This document shows, piece after piece, positions 9,946 through 21,363 of a stretch of 64,000 bases of DNA. This DNA is from Paracoccus aerodenitrificans (lineage in GTDB: Bacteria; Pseudomonadota; Alphaproteobacteria; Rhodobacterales; Rhodobacteraceae). The stretch lies in assembly GCF_027913215.1 (NCBI RefSeq), contig NZ_CP115784.1, positions 2,170,001 to 2,234,000 of the forward strand, read 5' to 3'. The translations under genes were made by a program, and so were the position numbers. A model generated the notes under the pieces. The model saw only the letters and a program-made list of their open reading frames with translations. It made no database searches and had not been told where the DNA came from. Numbering within the stretch: the first letter of the stretch is position 1; each line of letters starts with the position of its first letter.

Positions 9946-10476
9946 TCAGCCCTTCCCGGCAGCCGGGGGCACCGCAACGCAGCGATTCAGCAGACCGATT
10001 GCCTCGATCCGGCGCAGCCGACCGGGTTCGGGATCGGGAACCGAGGGAACCGCCTCCAGCCGCGACAGCCAGCACTCCGGCAGACCATGTTCTCGCGCAC
10101 CGGCCAGAACCAGAGCCTTATACCAGTCGAAGGGCTGCATGTCGGCATCGCGATAGCGGTCGGGCGCAATATAGGTAAAGGCCTCGTCCCCGGTCCCGTC
10201 AAAGGCGACATTCACCGAGACACGCTCATAGCCGCGCCCGACACCCTCGATGGCATCGAGTGTCAACAGATCCTCATCGTCCAGACGGAACAGCACACCC
10301 TGAACAGCACCACTGCCCGCAACCAGCGTTGCCTTGCCCGACCCGTCCTGACCGATCTTGTCGAAAGCGATCTCATGCCCGGCCAGAACAGCCGGTCCCA
10401 ATCCCCGCGCCGATCCGCATCGCGCCCCAAGCCGCCGGGTCAGCATGTTCGACCCATAGGCAAAATACAGCGCCAC
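9946..10476 (-). CDS. Gamma-glutamylcyclotransferase family protein
   Basis: A 176-residue protein with the GGCT-fold hallmark YFAYGSNM at residues 4-11 and the catalytic-Glu segment LDAIEGVGRGYERV about residues 74-87. The family forms 5-oxoproline from gamma-glutamyl peptides; several members act on other gamma-glutamylamines. The start abuts the stop of the HAD gene, and the two genes are directly consecutive. Confidence 0.87.
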   Translation of the reverse strand: MALYFAYGSNMLTRRLGARCGSARGLGPAVLAGHEIAFDKIGQDGSGKATLVAGSGAVQGVLFRLDDEDLLTLDAIEGVGRGYERVSVNVAFDGTGDEAFTYIAPDRYRDADMQPFDWYKALVLAGAREHGLPECWLSRLEAVPSVPDPEPGRLRRIEAIGLLNRCVAVPPAAGKG

Positions 10477-11343
10477 CTAGCGCAGCCGCCCCATCGCCCA
10501 GGTCGGATCAAGCAGCTTCTGCTGCAACCACTCCTCAAGCAATCCCGGCTCGGGATTTTCGACATCGCCGCCCATATCCCCGGCAGCCAGCCCGCCGGTA
10601 ATGAAGACAGAATCGAGCCCCTCGCCCACGGCACCGCGAATATCGGTGTTGATGCCGTCTCCGATGACCAGAATGCGGGCACCATCGCGAAGATTCAGCC
10701 GCCGCCGCGCCAGATCGTAAATCGGCGGATGCGGTTTTCCGAAATACAGGGATTCCCCGCCCAGTTCCTGATAAAATTCGGCAATCGCCCCGGCGCAGTA
10801 AATCCGCCGCTCACCCAGATCGACCACGAGATCGGGATTGGCGCAAAGCAGCTTCAACCCTTTCTCACGCGCAAGCATCAACTGCCCGCGATAATCCTCG
10901 GGCGTATCGGTTGCCTCATCGAACGGCCCGGTACAGACGATCCCCTCGGCATCTTCCAGCGAGACCCGCTCGATCGGGGCCGCGTCCCGCCATTCCGCAG
11001 GCGCATCGAAGAAACTGTCATCCTTGGACGGCCCCAGATGCCAGACCCTGCGTCCCAAGGCACCCGAAAATAATGCATCCTGCGCCGCATCGCCCGATGT
11101 CACCACATCGTCCCAGGCATCGTCAGGCACACCCAACCGCCCGAAAGAGGCGATCACTTCAGGCGCAGGGCGCGGCGCATTGGTCATCAGGCACACTTGC
11201 CCGCCACCGTGCCGGAATTCCTGCAATGCCGCGACAGCAGCCGGATAGGCCTGAATGCCGTTATGCACACACCCCCACAGATCACAGAACAAGACGTCGT
11301 AATTCGGGGCAATCCCGGCAAGCGCGTTGATGATCCGCGTCAT
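10477..11343 (-). CDS. HAD superfamily class IIA hydrolase (TIGR01459 type)
   Basis: A 288-residue HAD-like phosphatase. The motif I region reads DVLFCDLWGCVHNG (about residues 15-28), with Asp-x-Trp-Gly instead of the usual DxDGT. Motif II reads CLMTNAPR, the motif III Lys lies in YFGKPHPPIYD and motif IV in ILVIGDGINTDI. This pattern is typical of the class IIA subfamily TIGR01459, related to sugar/nucleotide phosphatases; the substrate is unknown. The start is the ATG at 11343 (MTRIINALAG). The longer frame runs into the pyrophosphatase gene. Its 5' untranslated region carries the hairpin/GAGGATATTT repeat. Confidence 0.9.
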   Translation of the reverse strand: MTRIINALAGIAPNYDVLFCDLWGCVHNGIQAYPAAVAALQEFRHGGGQVCLMTNAPRPAPEVIASFGRLGVPDDAWDDVVTSGDAAQDALFSGALGRRVWHLGPSKDDSFFDAPAEWRDAAPIERVSLEDAEGIVCTGPFDEATDTPEDYRGQLMLAREKGLKLLCANPDLVVDLGERRIYCAGAIAEFYQELGGESLYFGKPHPPIYDLARRRLNLRDGARILVIGDGINTDIRGAVGEGLDSVFITGGLAAGDMGGDVENPEPGLLEEWLQQKLLDPTWAMGRLR

Positions 11344-11348
11344 CGTTT

Positions 11349-11396
11349 CATCCTGGTGAAAATATCCTCGGGGGTCCGGGGGCAGATCGCCCCCGG
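11349..11396 (-). repeat. Intergenic hairpin repeat, copy A
   Basis: On the minus strand a perfect 8-bp stem, CCGGGGGC/GCCCCCGG (11376-11396), is followed by ACCCCCGAGGATATTT and then a TGAA-containing tail that merges with the ribosome-binding region of the HAD gene. The 16-base tail and the stem pattern recur at 61053-61102 on the other strand. Confidence 0.75.
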
Positions 11397-11410
11397 TTCT
11401 AAAGCTGCGA

Positions 11411-12328
11411 TCAGACCTTGAGGGCCGGGATGATCTGCTTCTTGCGCGACATAATGCCCGGCAGAACGACGGTATCGCCCTCGACCGAGGCCCCGAACGA
11501 GGCCTCTGTGATCTGCCGAACCCGATCATTCGGCACCAGCAGCGTCGCCTCTTCCTTGAGGATGTCCACGATGAACAGCATGACTTGATCGACACCATCC
11601 GCAGCGGCAACGCCGGGCATGGCAGCGAGCAGTGAGTCCTTGCGGTCCAGAAGGATTTTCGGCGCGGTGGTTTCCAGAACCGAGATGCGCAGCTTGCTGC
11701 CGTCCAGCTCGAATTCCTTGCTGTCCATGCGCAGCAGATCCTCGTCGCCGAAGGCGGACACATCGGATTTCGCTTCGAACATCTCAGAGGCATAATCCGG
11801 GATGCTCAGCCCTAACTCGCCCGCTAGTTTTTCAGCTACCGAGCGGTCATGGGCGGTGGTGGTCGGGCTGCGGAATTCCAGCGTATCGGACAGGATGCAG
11901 GTCAGCATGACGCCTTTCACCCACTCCGGAGCCTGCGCCATATCCTCACCGATCAGATCATGCATGATCGTGGCGGTGCAGGCCAGCGGACGGATGGTGA
12001 TATTGATCGGCGCACGGGTCTTCAGCCCGCCAACCAGCATGTGATGATCGATGATCTCCAGAATCTCGGCGTCATTGATGGCCGAGGGCAGTTCAGCCGG
12101 GTTGTTGGTGTCGCAGATGACGACCTGATCGCCCTCACCCAGCTCCGTCACAATCTCTGGCATGTCCTGCTTCCAGCGGGACACCATCCAGGCTGCCTCG
12201 GTATTCGTGGTGCCCTGAATAATCGCGCGGGCGGGAGTCTTGCGGATCTCATTCAGATACCAGGCCCAGATCATCGGCGAGCCGGTCGCGTCGGTATCGG
12301 GCGATTTATGGGCAAGTACGGTAATCAT
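11411..12328 (-). CDS. ppaC: Manganese-dependent inorganic pyrophosphatase
   Basis: A DHH-family enzyme that hydrolyses pyrophosphate to phosphate, pulling biosynthetic reactions forward. The 305 residues are the normal length for family II pyrophosphatases. The Mn-binding motifs are clear: HKSPDTDA (residues 7-14), VICDTNN, the DHH signature EIIDHHM and the C-terminal phosphate-binding SRKKQIIP. An HTTDTDS-like N-terminal motif with Asp at positions 11 and 13 is preserved. A short gap with the intergenic repeat separates it from the downstream HAD gene. Confidence 0.95.
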   Translation of the reverse strand: MITVLAHKSPDTDATGSPMIWAWYLNEIRKTPARAIIQGTTNTEAAWMVSRWKQDMPEIVTELGEGDQVVICDTNNPAELPSAINDAEILEIIDHHMLVGGLKTRAPINITIRPLACTATIMHDLIGEDMAQAPEWVKGVMLTCILSDTLEFRSPTTTAHDRSVAEKLAGELGLSIPDYASEMFEAKSDVSAFGDEDLLRMDSKEFELDGSKLRISVLETTAPKILLDRKDSLLAAMPGVAAADGVDQVMLFIVDILKEEATLLVPNDRVRQITEASFGASVEGDTVVLPGIMSRKKQIIPALKV

Positions 12329-12431
12329 CGCGGGCTCCTTACGCGGATATAAGCGGAATTCGCGGCTCTCCTACCTTGGCGGACACGCAAAGTCCATCGT
12401 GCCCCATGCCAAGGAAACGAAAACGCAGGAA

Positions 12432-13442
12432 TTACAGGGACAATCTTTCGATGCTCCAGCCATCCTTTTCCAGAAGCCGCAACACGCCATTCTCTCCGGG
12501 CAGATGCAACGCACCGAAAGCAGCCACGATCCCTTCCCCGCCCGCAGCCTCTGCCGCTTTGGTCAGAGGCCCGATCCAGCTTCGGTTGCGATCATCCATC
12601 AGCAATTCCTGCGCCTCTGCGGTCATCTCATCGACCTCGTCGCGCGACAGATCGGTGTTGCTGTACGCATCAATCCGACCGAATTCCCAGATCGGCCAGA
12701 CGGACTGATCCGCATAGGCGTCGATCATCGTCGCCGCGTAATCATCGGCATGGGCCGCTGCTGGCAGCGAATAGACGATCATCTCGATCTGCTCCTCGGG
12801 CGTCATCTGGCCGAACATTTTCAGCACCGTATCCCAGGGCTCCAGAGCCTTGATCCGCGTGCCGCTTTGCGTCGCGGCTTTGACCAACTGCCAGTCAAGC
12901 CCGGTCATTTCCCCGCCATTGGCCGCCATTTCGCGCATCATGCAGGGCGAAAGACCCATCATGGTGGCCGCGTACCAGGGGCGCATCTTCGAGACCATCA
13001 CGGCCGGAATGCCGCGATCCTCCATCGCGCCGGAAAGCTGCTGCCATTGCGCGTCGCTTAACCGCTCGGGCAGGGTCGGGCCGTCAGGCTGCATCATCAG
13101 CGAGGGATCCTCTATCATCGCCTGCTGAAGCTGCGCCTGTTCCTCGGGTCCCATCTCGACCAGCAGCGCATCGGCATTGGCCAGATCCTGCCCGAACCGC
13201 TCAAGAACCTGGCTGTGCAGAGGATGGTCAAAGTGAAACGTCCCGATCAGAATCATGCTGTCCCCGCCCTTTTCAGCGCGCCAGAACAGGCCTTCGGTAT
13301 AGGGAACCGCTTCAGTCCGTCGGCTGATCTCGGCCCGGTCGGCCTCTGGCAAAGCCGCAATCAGGTTGTCCCCCGCGCATTGCTGTGCGAAAGCTGCGGG
13401 CGCGGCAAGACATAGTGAAAGCGCGGCGAAAAGACGTTTCAT
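12432..13442 (-). CDS. TraB/GumN family protein, exported
   Basis: A 336-residue protein with a signal peptide (about residues 1-19, cleavage after AFA). The TraB/GumN domain is marked by [17 protein letters not shown] near residue 65, [11 protein letters not shown] and a C-terminal [26 protein letters not shown]. The GTFH and GALHL...G motifs resemble the metal-binding motifs of TIKI/TraB-type metalloproteases. The biological substrate is unknown. It is monocistronic, divergent from groES across 183 bp. Confidence 0.88.
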   Translation of the reverse strand: MKRLFAALSLCLAAPAAFAQQCAGDNLIAALPEADRAEISRRTEAVPYTEGLFWRAEKGGDSMILIGTFHFDHPLHSQVLERFGQDLANADALLVEMGPEEQAQLQQAMIEDPSLMMQPDGPTLPERLSDAQWQQLSGAMEDRGIPAVMVSKMRPWYAATMMGLSPCMMREMAANGGEMTGLDWQLVKAATQSGTRIKALEPWDTVLKMFGQMTPEEQIEMIVYSLPAAAHADDYAATMIDAYADQSVWPIWEFGRIDAYSNTDLSRDEVDEMTAEAQELLMDDRNRSWIGPLTKAAEAAGGEGIVAAFGALHLPGENGVLRLLEKDGWSIERLSL

Positions 13443-13526
13443 GACGGTCTCCGTTATCTGCGGGTGCAGGCAAACACAGCGCGACCTCGAATGCCAGAGC
13501 GTCAGAAAAAAATCACATCAGATCAG

Positions 13527-13555
13527 TTGACAGAAAAACAGGCGCGACCTAGATC
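13527..13555 (+). promoter_or_regulatory. Sigma-70-type promoter of groESL
   Basis: TTGACA (13527-13532), a 17-bp spacer and TAGATC (13550-13555) fit a housekeeping promoter. The CIRCE element begins 8 bp downstream, where a bound HrcA would block transcription. Confidence 0.6.
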
Positions 13556-13562
13556 ACCGTCA

Positions 13563-13589
13563 TTGGCACTCATAAGAAACGAGTGCCAA
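13563..13589. promoter_or_regulatory. CIRCE operator (HrcA binding site)
   Basis: TTGGCACTC-N9-GAGTGCCAA is a perfect 9-bp inverted repeat with the canonical 9-bp spacer, upstream of groES. It differs from the usual TTAGCACTC-N9-GAGTGCTAA by a compensated change at position 3 in both arms. Confidence 0.92.
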
Positions 13590-13625
13590 CAACAGACACT
13601 GAACCTGAAACACCGGAGTGTTAAC

Positions 13626-13913
13626 ATGGCTTTCAAACCGCTGCACGACCGCGTTCTGGTCAAGCGCGTCGAATCCGACGAAAAGACCAAGGGCGGGCTG
13701 ATCATCCCCGATTCCGCAAAAGAAAAACCCGCTGAAGGCGAAGTCGTCGCCGTTGGCGAAGGCGCCCGCAAGGATTCCGGCGAGCTGATCGCCCCGGCTG
13801 TCAAAGCAGGCGACCGCGTTCTGTTCGGCAAATGGTCGGGTACCGAGGTCACGCTGGACGGCGAAGAGCTGCTGATCATGAAGGAAAGCGACATCATGGG
13901 CATTATCGGCTGA
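13626..13913 (+). CDS. groES: Co-chaperonin GroES
   Basis: A 95-residue lid of the GroEL cage. It begins [35 protein letters not shown], with the mobile loop KGGLIIPD that docks on GroEL, and ends with [30 protein letters not shown]. The start is the ATG just after GTTAAC at 13626, far downstream of the promoter and CIRCE. GroEL follows after 54 bp. Regulation by HrcA is indicated by the CIRCE site. Confidence 0.98.
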   Translation: MAFKPLHDRVLVKRVESDEKTKGGLIIPDSAKEKPAEGEVVAVGEGARKDSGELIAPAVKAGDRVLFGKWSGTEVTLDGEELLIMKESDIMGIIG

Positions 13914-13928
13914 TCGCCGACGCCCTGA

Positions 13929-15617
<1,689 letters not shown>

Positions 15618-15642
15618 TCCCCTGCCCTCATGGCAGAAACGG

Positions 15643-15671
15643 AAAGGCCGTCCCCCGGGGCGGCCTTTTTC
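15643..15671 (+). terminator. Rho-independent terminator of groESL
   Basis: The stem AAAGGCCG / CGGCCTTT is followed by TTTTTC, 26 nt after the groEL stop. Confidence 0.9.
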
Positions 15672-15841
15672 GTGATCCGCCGCTGCGGATCGCTTCGGCT
15701 GATCCTGCACGTCCGAATGCAGCGGCTCCGCCAGACCCAAGCCGACTTTACAGGCTGCATGATCGGTCTCACGACCCAATGAGCGTTTGCGAAACACAGA
15801 GCCGCCGCATACGGTCAGCGCAACGTTCAGCAGAGGCTTTC

Positions 15842-16840
15842 ATGTCCCGTCATTTATTCCCCCTTCTTACGCTTGCTTTATCTCCGGCTCCGCTGCTGGC
15901 GGCGGGCTTCGAACTTGGCTCTGTGGCATCGTCGCCCGATATCGCGATCGGGATATGGTATCCGTCTTCTTCATCTCCTCCTGATGAGCCAAACACACCA
16001 TTCGGTCAGGCCGTCGCGATTGACGGCGCACCGGAAGGCGCTGATCTGCCGCTTGTGTTGCTGTCGCACGGAAATGGCGGCTGGATGGGTGGTCATGCGG
16101 ATACCGCGATGGCCCTTGCCGAGGCGGGCTATATCGCCGTTGCCCTGACACATCCCGGCGATAATGGTGAGGATGAAAGCGCCTCCCCCTCGGAATGGCT
16201 CGTTTCCCGTCCCGCCGATATCGCGAAAACGCTTGATTACATGCTGACCGGCTGGAGCAATGCAGATCGCATAGATCCCGCAAGAATAGGCGTTTTCGGC
16301 TTTTCCGCCGGAGCGTATACCGCGCTTGTCTCGGCAGGCGGTCTGCCCGATTTTTCGCTGGCCGCGCAGCATTGCGTTGACATGCCTGCTGAATTCACCT
16401 GCCGGATCGGGATGCTGGATGATATCGATCCGGTCGAACTCGGTTCCCAGTTGCCTTCTGTATCAGGCGATTCCCGGATTACTGCGATCAGCATCGCAGC
16501 ACCCGGGCTTGGATATGGTTTCAGCAAAGCCTCATTGGCCGATCTGACGGTCCCTGTTCAGATCTGGTCAGGCACACGGGATGAGAGGGTTCCGCATGAC
16601 ACGAATGCTGCGAATATTGCCGCCAATCTGCCACGCCCTCCAGAGATGAATATCGTCGAGGATGCCGGGCATTTCGCATTCATGGCAGAATGCAATCCAG
16701 CCCTGGAGGAGGTCAATCCAGAGATCTGGAAAATGGTTTGCGTGGATGCTGACGGGTTTGACCGGTCTGATTTTCACCGCTCATACAACGACAGGATCGT
16801 CAGCTTCTTTGACGCGGCCATGCCCGCCCCGGACCAATAA
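15842..16840 (+). CDS. Exported dienelactone-hydrolase-like alpha/beta hydrolase
   Basis: A 332-residue secreted hydrolase. The ATG at 15842 gives an immediate signal peptide (MSRHLFPLLTLALSPAPLLAAG); the longer frame from 15779 would bury it, which decides the start. The fold shows the oxyanion turn VLLSHGNGGWMGGH, the nucleophile elbow GVFGFSAGAYTAL, an Asp in WSGTRDERVP and the catalytic His in DAGHFAF. Two or more Cys (CVDMPAEFTC) could form a disulfide in the periplasm. The substrate is unknown; relatives are annotated as predicted dienelactone hydrolases. Confidence 0.85.
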   Translation: MSRHLFPLLTLALSPAPLLAAGFELGSVASSPDIAIGIWYPSSSSPPDEPNTPFGQAVAIDGAPEGADLPLVLLSHGNGGWMGGHADTAMALAEAGYIAVALTHPGDNGEDESASPSEWLVSRPADIAKTLDYMLTGWSNADRIDPARIGVFGFSAGAYTALVSAGGLPDFSLAAQHCVDMPAEFTCRIGMLDDIDPVELGSQLPSVSGDSRITAISIAAPGLGYGFSKASLADLTVPVQIWSGTRDERVPHDTNAANIAANLPRPPEMNIVEDAGHFAFMAECNPALEEVNPEIWKMVCVDADGFDRSDFHRSYNDRIVSFFDAAMPAPDQ

Positions 16841-16858
16841 TTCAGCGCTGCCAAAGGG

Positions 16859-18385
16859 TTATCTCTCGACAACGCCCTCAACGCCCAACGCCTTGCACAG
16901 CGACTGAAACCGCGCCTCGGCCACTTCTCCGAACAAGGCACGGCCGGTTTTGGTCAGCGAAAGCTCCAGCCTGTCCTTCTTCTTCGACAGCTTAAGCTCA
17001 CCCGCTTCGGCAGGGTCCTTGACCGCGAACATCGCGCCGAACCGCATGGCCTTGCCCAGAACCTCGGCGTCGTTCAGTTCTTCATCCGAGAGCATCGCAA
17101 ACATCGGCGCCATTGCCGCACCGGACCGGGAATTCTTGTAGCGATGGACCAGAGCCACGCCCAGAAAAACCCGCTCGGGATGCGACAGGGCAGCCATATT
17201 TGCGCGGGTCACATTGTCGAAACAGGCATCCGCGCGGTAATCGGGATGGGTCCGCCACGATGTGTCATGCAGCAGACAAGCGGCGCGGATCAGCCGCATC
17301 CGCTCGGGCGGAACATCCTCGAACAAGGGCAGCAGGAACTGGAACAGTTTCTTGCCGAAACCCGGCATACGCGCCATCTGCTTTTCGGTGAATTTGGCCG
17401 ATTCCAGCAGAGGATCACGCGCACGCAGGCTGGCCGACATATGTTCGTAAAGCAGCCCCTCGCGGATCCCGTATGAGGATACCGCAAGCTCTTTCGGCTG
17501 GAATGTCTCCACCAATTGCCGCAGCACCAGACTGGCAAGCGGCACAAGTTCCATCCGCGAATTCGAGACCCCGACCCGCGACCGCAGGGCCTGAAGATCG
17601 CTGTCGGCAATCCAGCCGACCGTATCCTCGACGGCTTTCGGGGTCATCTGGTATTCATGCAGAACCGTCATCAGATAGCCTGTACGCTCCATATCCAGCC
17701 GCGCAATGGCCCGCCACGAGCCGCCCACCAGATAGATCCGGTCATGATCGGTGCCGACTTTCTGCGCCAGTTCCTCCATCACCTTGCGGATATGTTTGCG
17801 CAGACCGGCCTCACCGCCTTTCACCTGCTGAAGCCGGAACGGTCCAAGCTGCGAGGTGGCGCGTTTCCCGACCTGTCCCTTACCGTCCAGCACGGCCAGC
17901 TCCATCGAGTTGCCGCCAATATCGCAGACAAGCCCCTCGGCCGCGGGCCAACCCAGAAGCACGCCCTGAGCCGAAAGACGTGCCTCTTCCTCGCCGTCGA
18001 TCACGTTCAGCTTGAGGCCGGTTTCCTTCTCGATCCGCTTGCGGAATTCCGGGCCGTCCTTCGCATCCCGCACCGCAGCGGTTGCAACGGCAGTCATCGG
18101 ACGGACCTTCATACCCGCGGCAATGGCTGCAAAGCGGTGCAGGGCAGCCTCGGCACGTTCGACCCCTTCAGGATTCAGCATGCCGGTTGTCGACATGTCC
18201 TTCCCCAGACCCGCCATGACCTTTTCATTATAGAAATAGGCCGGGGACCGCGCCGCGCCGTCAAAGATCACCATGCGGATCGAGTTCGACCCCACATCGA
18301 CCACCCCGACCCGGCTGAGCGCACGCGCCGAGGCATCTTCAAACAGTCCCTCGAACGGGTCCTGGATTTCGGCCTTGCCGTTCAT
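16859..18385 (-). CDS. ppx: Exopolyphosphatase / Ppx-GppA phosphatase
   Basis: A 508-residue protein of the Ppx/GppA family that removes phosphate from polyphosphate or from pppGpp. The actin-like ATPase motifs are visible: VGVVDVGSNSIRMVIFD near residue 26, the catalytic-Glu region TAVATAAVRDAKDG and DIGGNSMELAVL, then a C-terminal HD-like part (LLHDTSWRTHPDYRAD). Three consecutive ATGs occur at 18391, 18388 and 18385. AGGAG is best spaced for the last, so the protein starts MNGKAEIQ. It lies 49 bp downstream of ppk in a synthesis-degradation pair. Confidence 0.92.
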   Translation of the reverse strand: MNGKAEIQDPFEGLFEDASARALSRVGVVDVGSNSIRMVIFDGAARSPAYFYNEKVMAGLGKDMSTTGMLNPEGVERAEAALHRFAAIAAGMKVRPMTAVATAAVRDAKDGPEFRKRIEKETGLKLNVIDGEEEARLSAQGVLLGWPAAEGLVCDIGGNSMELAVLDGKGQVGKRATSQLGPFRLQQVKGGEAGLRKHIRKVMEELAQKVGTDHDRIYLVGGSWRAIARLDMERTGYLMTVLHEYQMTPKAVEDTVGWIADSDLQALRSRVGVSNSRMELVPLASLVLRQLVETFQPKELAVSSYGIREGLLYEHMSASLRARDPLLESAKFTEKQMARMPGFGKKLFQFLLPLFEDVPPERMRLIRAACLLHDTSWRTHPDYRADACFDNVTRANMAALSHPERVFLGVALVHRYKNSRSGAAMAPMFAMLSDEELNDAEVLGKAMRFGAMFAVKDPAEAGELKLSKKKDRLELSLTKTGRALFGEVAEARFQSLCKALGVEGVVER

Positions 18386-18434
18386 CATCATGCTCCTGAT
18401 TTCGGACAGGGGGACTGACTGGAGAGGTTGTTTC

Positions 18435-20600
18435 TTAATCGGGGCTATGGGTCAAGGCGGGTACGTCGCCCGCGCCCACCCTGCCCCGGCCCGACAGCGA
18501 GGGGTTCTCCATGAAGAACCTATGGCAGTTGAACAAATCATCCCGCCCCGCCGGCAGGTGACGCAGGTATTTGCCGTCAGGTTGTAAAATCCAGCTTTGC
18601 GACTCATCGGCCATATTCGCAGCCATGATCTGACTGACTATTTGCGCCTTCACTGTGTCATTTACGCACTCGACCAGCGTTTCAACGCGGCGGTTCAGGT
18701 TCCGCCCCATCCAATCGGCTGAACTTATGAATACACGCGCTTTTCGCGACGGCAGGCCATACCCGTTCCCGAAACACACGATTCGGGAGTGTTCCAGAAA
18801 GCGCCCGATAATGGATTTGACGCGAATATTATCGGACAGCCCGGCAATCCCCGGCCTGATCCCGCAAATACCCCGGATCACAAGATCGATCCGGACCCCG
18901 GCCCGCGAGGCATCGTAAAGCGCGTCGATCACATCCGGCTCGATCAGAGAGTTCATCTTGGCCCAGATCGCGGCAGGTCGTCCGGCCCGCGCCAGATCGG
19001 CCTCACGCCGGATCAGTTCGATCAGGTGCTGCTTCATCTCGATGGGCGATATCGACAGGTTTTCCAGACCCTCGGGCTGCACATAGCCGGACAGAAAATT
19101 AAACACCTTGGTTGCATCGCGCCCCAATGCCGGGTCGCAGGTAAACAGCGAAAGATCCGTGTAAATCCGTGCCGTGATCGGGTGATAATTCCCCGTTCCA
19201 TAATGCGTATATGTGACAAGCACATCACCCTCGCGCCGCACCACGGTCGAGATCTTCGCATGTGTCTTGTAATTGACGAAGCCATAGACCACATGCGCAC
19301 CCGCCCTCTCAAGCCGACGCGACTGACGGATATTCGCCGCCTCGTCGAAACGGGCCTTCAGCTCGACCAGAGCGGTCACCGATTTACCAGCCTCGGCAGC
19401 TTCGCAAAGCGCCTCGACAATCGGGCTGTCGCGGCTGGTGCGGTACAGGGTCTGCTTGATCGCCAGCACATCGGGATCACGCGCCGCCTGCGTCAGATAG
19501 CGCACCACCATATCGAAGGTCTCATAGGGATGATGCAGCAACATGTCCTTTTGACGGATCGCAGCAAACATATCGCCATCGTGATCCTGAACCCGTTCCG
19601 GCACGCGCGGGTTGAATGCGGGCCATTGCAGATCGCGGCGGTCATCCAGAACCAACTCTTTCAGATCGGCGACGCCGAGCATGCCCGACACCTCGACCAC
19701 CTCATCAGGGTGAACCTGCAATTCATCCATGATGATCCGGCGCAGCGCATCTGGCGCACCTTCAGTGATCTTCAGCCGGATCACCGTCCCGCGCCTACGG
19801 CGCTTCAATGCGGTCTCGAATTCGCGGACAAGATCCTCGGCTTCTTCCTCGACTTCCAGATCGGAATCACGCAACACCCGGAACGCGCAATGCCCGGTAT
19901 CGCGACAGCCCGGAAACAGGCTGGCAAGGTTCATCAGCAGCAGATCCTCCAGCCGAAGGAAACGCGTCCCCCCCGGCAGGCGAACGAAGCGTGAGAGCTG
20001 TGCGGGGATCGGCAATAATGCCTGCATCCTGCGACCGTCGGATTCCCGCGCCAGTTCGAGAGCCAGCGAAAATCCGGTATTCGGAATGAACGGAAACGGA
20101 TGGGCCGGATCGATGGCCAGAGGAGACAGCACCGGCAAGACCTGATCCAGAAAATGCCGGTTCAGATAATCTTCCTCGGACCGGGTGATCCGCGAGCGTG
20201 AGAGAATCACGATATTCTCGGATTCCATCTCTTTGCGCAGCCCGTTCCAGACCGTCTGCTGCGCCCCCATCAGGCGGCGGGCATCGGCGTTGATCAGGCG
20301 CAGTTGTTCACTTGGCGTGCGACCATCCTGCGAAGGGGTGGCGTTTCCCTCACGTACAAGCTCACGCAGACCGGCCACACGAACCGTATAGAACTCATCC
20401 AGATTGGTGGCCGAAATGGCAAGGAACCGCAGCCTTTCCAGCAGAGGAACACGCGTATTGCGGGCCTCATCCAGCACACGCCAGTTGAAGCTGAGCCAGC
20501 TTAACTCGCGGTTGAAAAAGCGGTCCGGACCGTGGGGAACACCACCATGCGGCTGAACCGGCGGAGGACATGGATGTTTGAGAAAGTCAGCTTGCGTCAT
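18435..20600 (-). CDS. ppk1: Polyphosphate kinase 1
   Basis: Reversibly polymerises the gamma-phosphate of ATP into polyphosphate. The N domain begins [19 protein letters not shown]. The catalytic region holds the autophosphorylated-His motif YKTHAKIS near residue 445, then GTGNYHP and the C-terminal block [16 protein letters not shown]. The start used is the ATG at 20600 ([10 protein letters not shown]), giving 721 residues as is usual. The open frame extends to 20714 into hdaA, but that part is not family-like. It sits between hdaA and ppx, an arrangement seen in alphaproteobacteria. Confidence 0.96.
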   Translation of the reverse strand: MTQADFLKHPCPPPVQPHGGVPHGPDRFFNRELSWLSFNWRVLDEARNTRVPLLERLRFLAISATNLDEFYTVRVAGLRELVREGNATPSQDGRTPSEQLRLINADARRLMGAQQTVWNGLRKEMESENIVILSRSRITRSEEDYLNRHFLDQVLPVLSPLAIDPAHPFPFIPNTGFSLALELARESDGRRMQALLPIPAQLSRFVRLPGGTRFLRLEDLLLMNLASLFPGCRDTGHCAFRVLRDSDLEVEEEAEDLVREFETALKRRRRGTVIRLKITEGAPDALRRIIMDELQVHPDEVVEVSGMLGVADLKELVLDDRRDLQWPAFNPRVPERVQDHDGDMFAAIRQKDMLLHHPYETFDMVVRYLTQAARDPDVLAIKQTLYRTSRDSPIVEALCEAAEAGKSVTALVELKARFDEAANIRQSRRLERAGAHVVYGFVNYKTHAKISTVVRREGDVLVTYTHYGTGNYHPITARIYTDLSLFTCDPALGRDATKVFNFLSGYVQPEGLENLSISPIEMKQHLIELIRREADLARAGRPAAIWAKMNSLIEPDVIDALYDASRAGVRIDLVIRGICGIRPGIAGLSDNIRVKSIIGRFLEHSRIVCFGNGYGLPSRKARVFISSADWMGRNLNRRVETLVECVNDTVKAQIVSQIMAANMADESQSWILQPDGKYLRHLPAGRDDLFNCHRFFMENPSLSGRGRVGAGDVPALTHSPD

Positions 20601-20676
20601 ATGCCGCCCATGAAAAATGGCCGGTATGTTGCGCAGCGAAGCCCCTGAATGTCCAGTCGCCTTAACGGCCAGCCAC

Positions 20677-21360
20677 CTATTTTTTCGATAAAATGTTAAG
20701 ATTTTCGGCGGCAAGATTCCGGGTCAGAGGACGCCGCTGCGCCATCGCCTCTGAATCCAGCCGCGCCACAAGCCGCCGCGCCAGACCAAGATCCCGATCC
20801 ATACGCGGCACCAGCCAGTCGATCAGCCCTGCAGGCACCGCAATTTGCCTGTCCGCGAACAGCTTTACCAGAACGGCACTCAACAGCGCCTCATCCGGCG
20901 CCTCGATACGGACCGAGGGCATCGCAGACATCCGGCTGAACAAATCCGGCAGCGCGATCTGCCAGTCGCGCGGCGGCGTCCGCGCCGTCAGCAGCAGCCA
21001 GCATTCCCGCGCGGCGCAGAGGTTCCACAGATGGAACAGCGCCTCCTCCGCACCCGCCGCCTGCCCGACGCGATGGGCGTCCTCGATGACGACCGCACCG
21101 TGCTGCGACGCAAGCCGGTCCGCCATATCCGGCCGCAGCGAGGACGCAGGCATCCGCGCCGCGCCGGTTTCCGCCGACCAGATCGCAGCCATATGGGTCT
21201 TGCCCGCCCCGTCCGGCCCGATCAGCAGCATCCGACCCTGAGGCCAGTTCTCAGGCGCTTCCAGAGTGGTCAGCGCCAGTGCGTTTGCCGGGGTGACCAG
21301 AAAATCATCACGGGACAAGGCCGGCTCATGGCCCAGATCCAGTGTCAGTTGCCGCGCCAT
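20677..21360 (-). CDS. hdaA: DnaA-related regulatory inactivator HdaA
   Basis: A 227-residue AAA+ protein resembling DnaA domain III. It has a Walker A motif GPDGAGKTH at residues 48-56, a Walker B-like [10 protein letters not shown] and the box VII-like arginine region [13 protein letters not shown]. The N-terminal QLTLDL (residues 4-9) matches the sliding-clamp-binding motif that Hda proteins use. With the clamp, HdaA stimulates ATP hydrolysis by DnaA and prevents re-initiation. The replication role is inferred from family members in Caulobacter. It starts 3 bp after the AI-2E-type permease gene. Confidence 0.9.
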   Translation of the reverse strand: MARQLTLDLGHEPALSRDDFLVTPANALALTTLEAPENWPQGRMLLIGPDGAGKTHMAAIWSAETGAARMPASSLRPDMADRLASQHGAVVIEDAHRVGQAAGAEEALFHLWNLCAARECWLLLTARTPPRDWQIALPDLFSRMSAMPSVRIEAPDEALLSAVLVKLFADRQIAVPAGLIDWLVPRMDRDLGLARRLVARLDSEAMAQRRPLTRNLAAENLNILSKK

Positions 21361-21363
21361 GAA

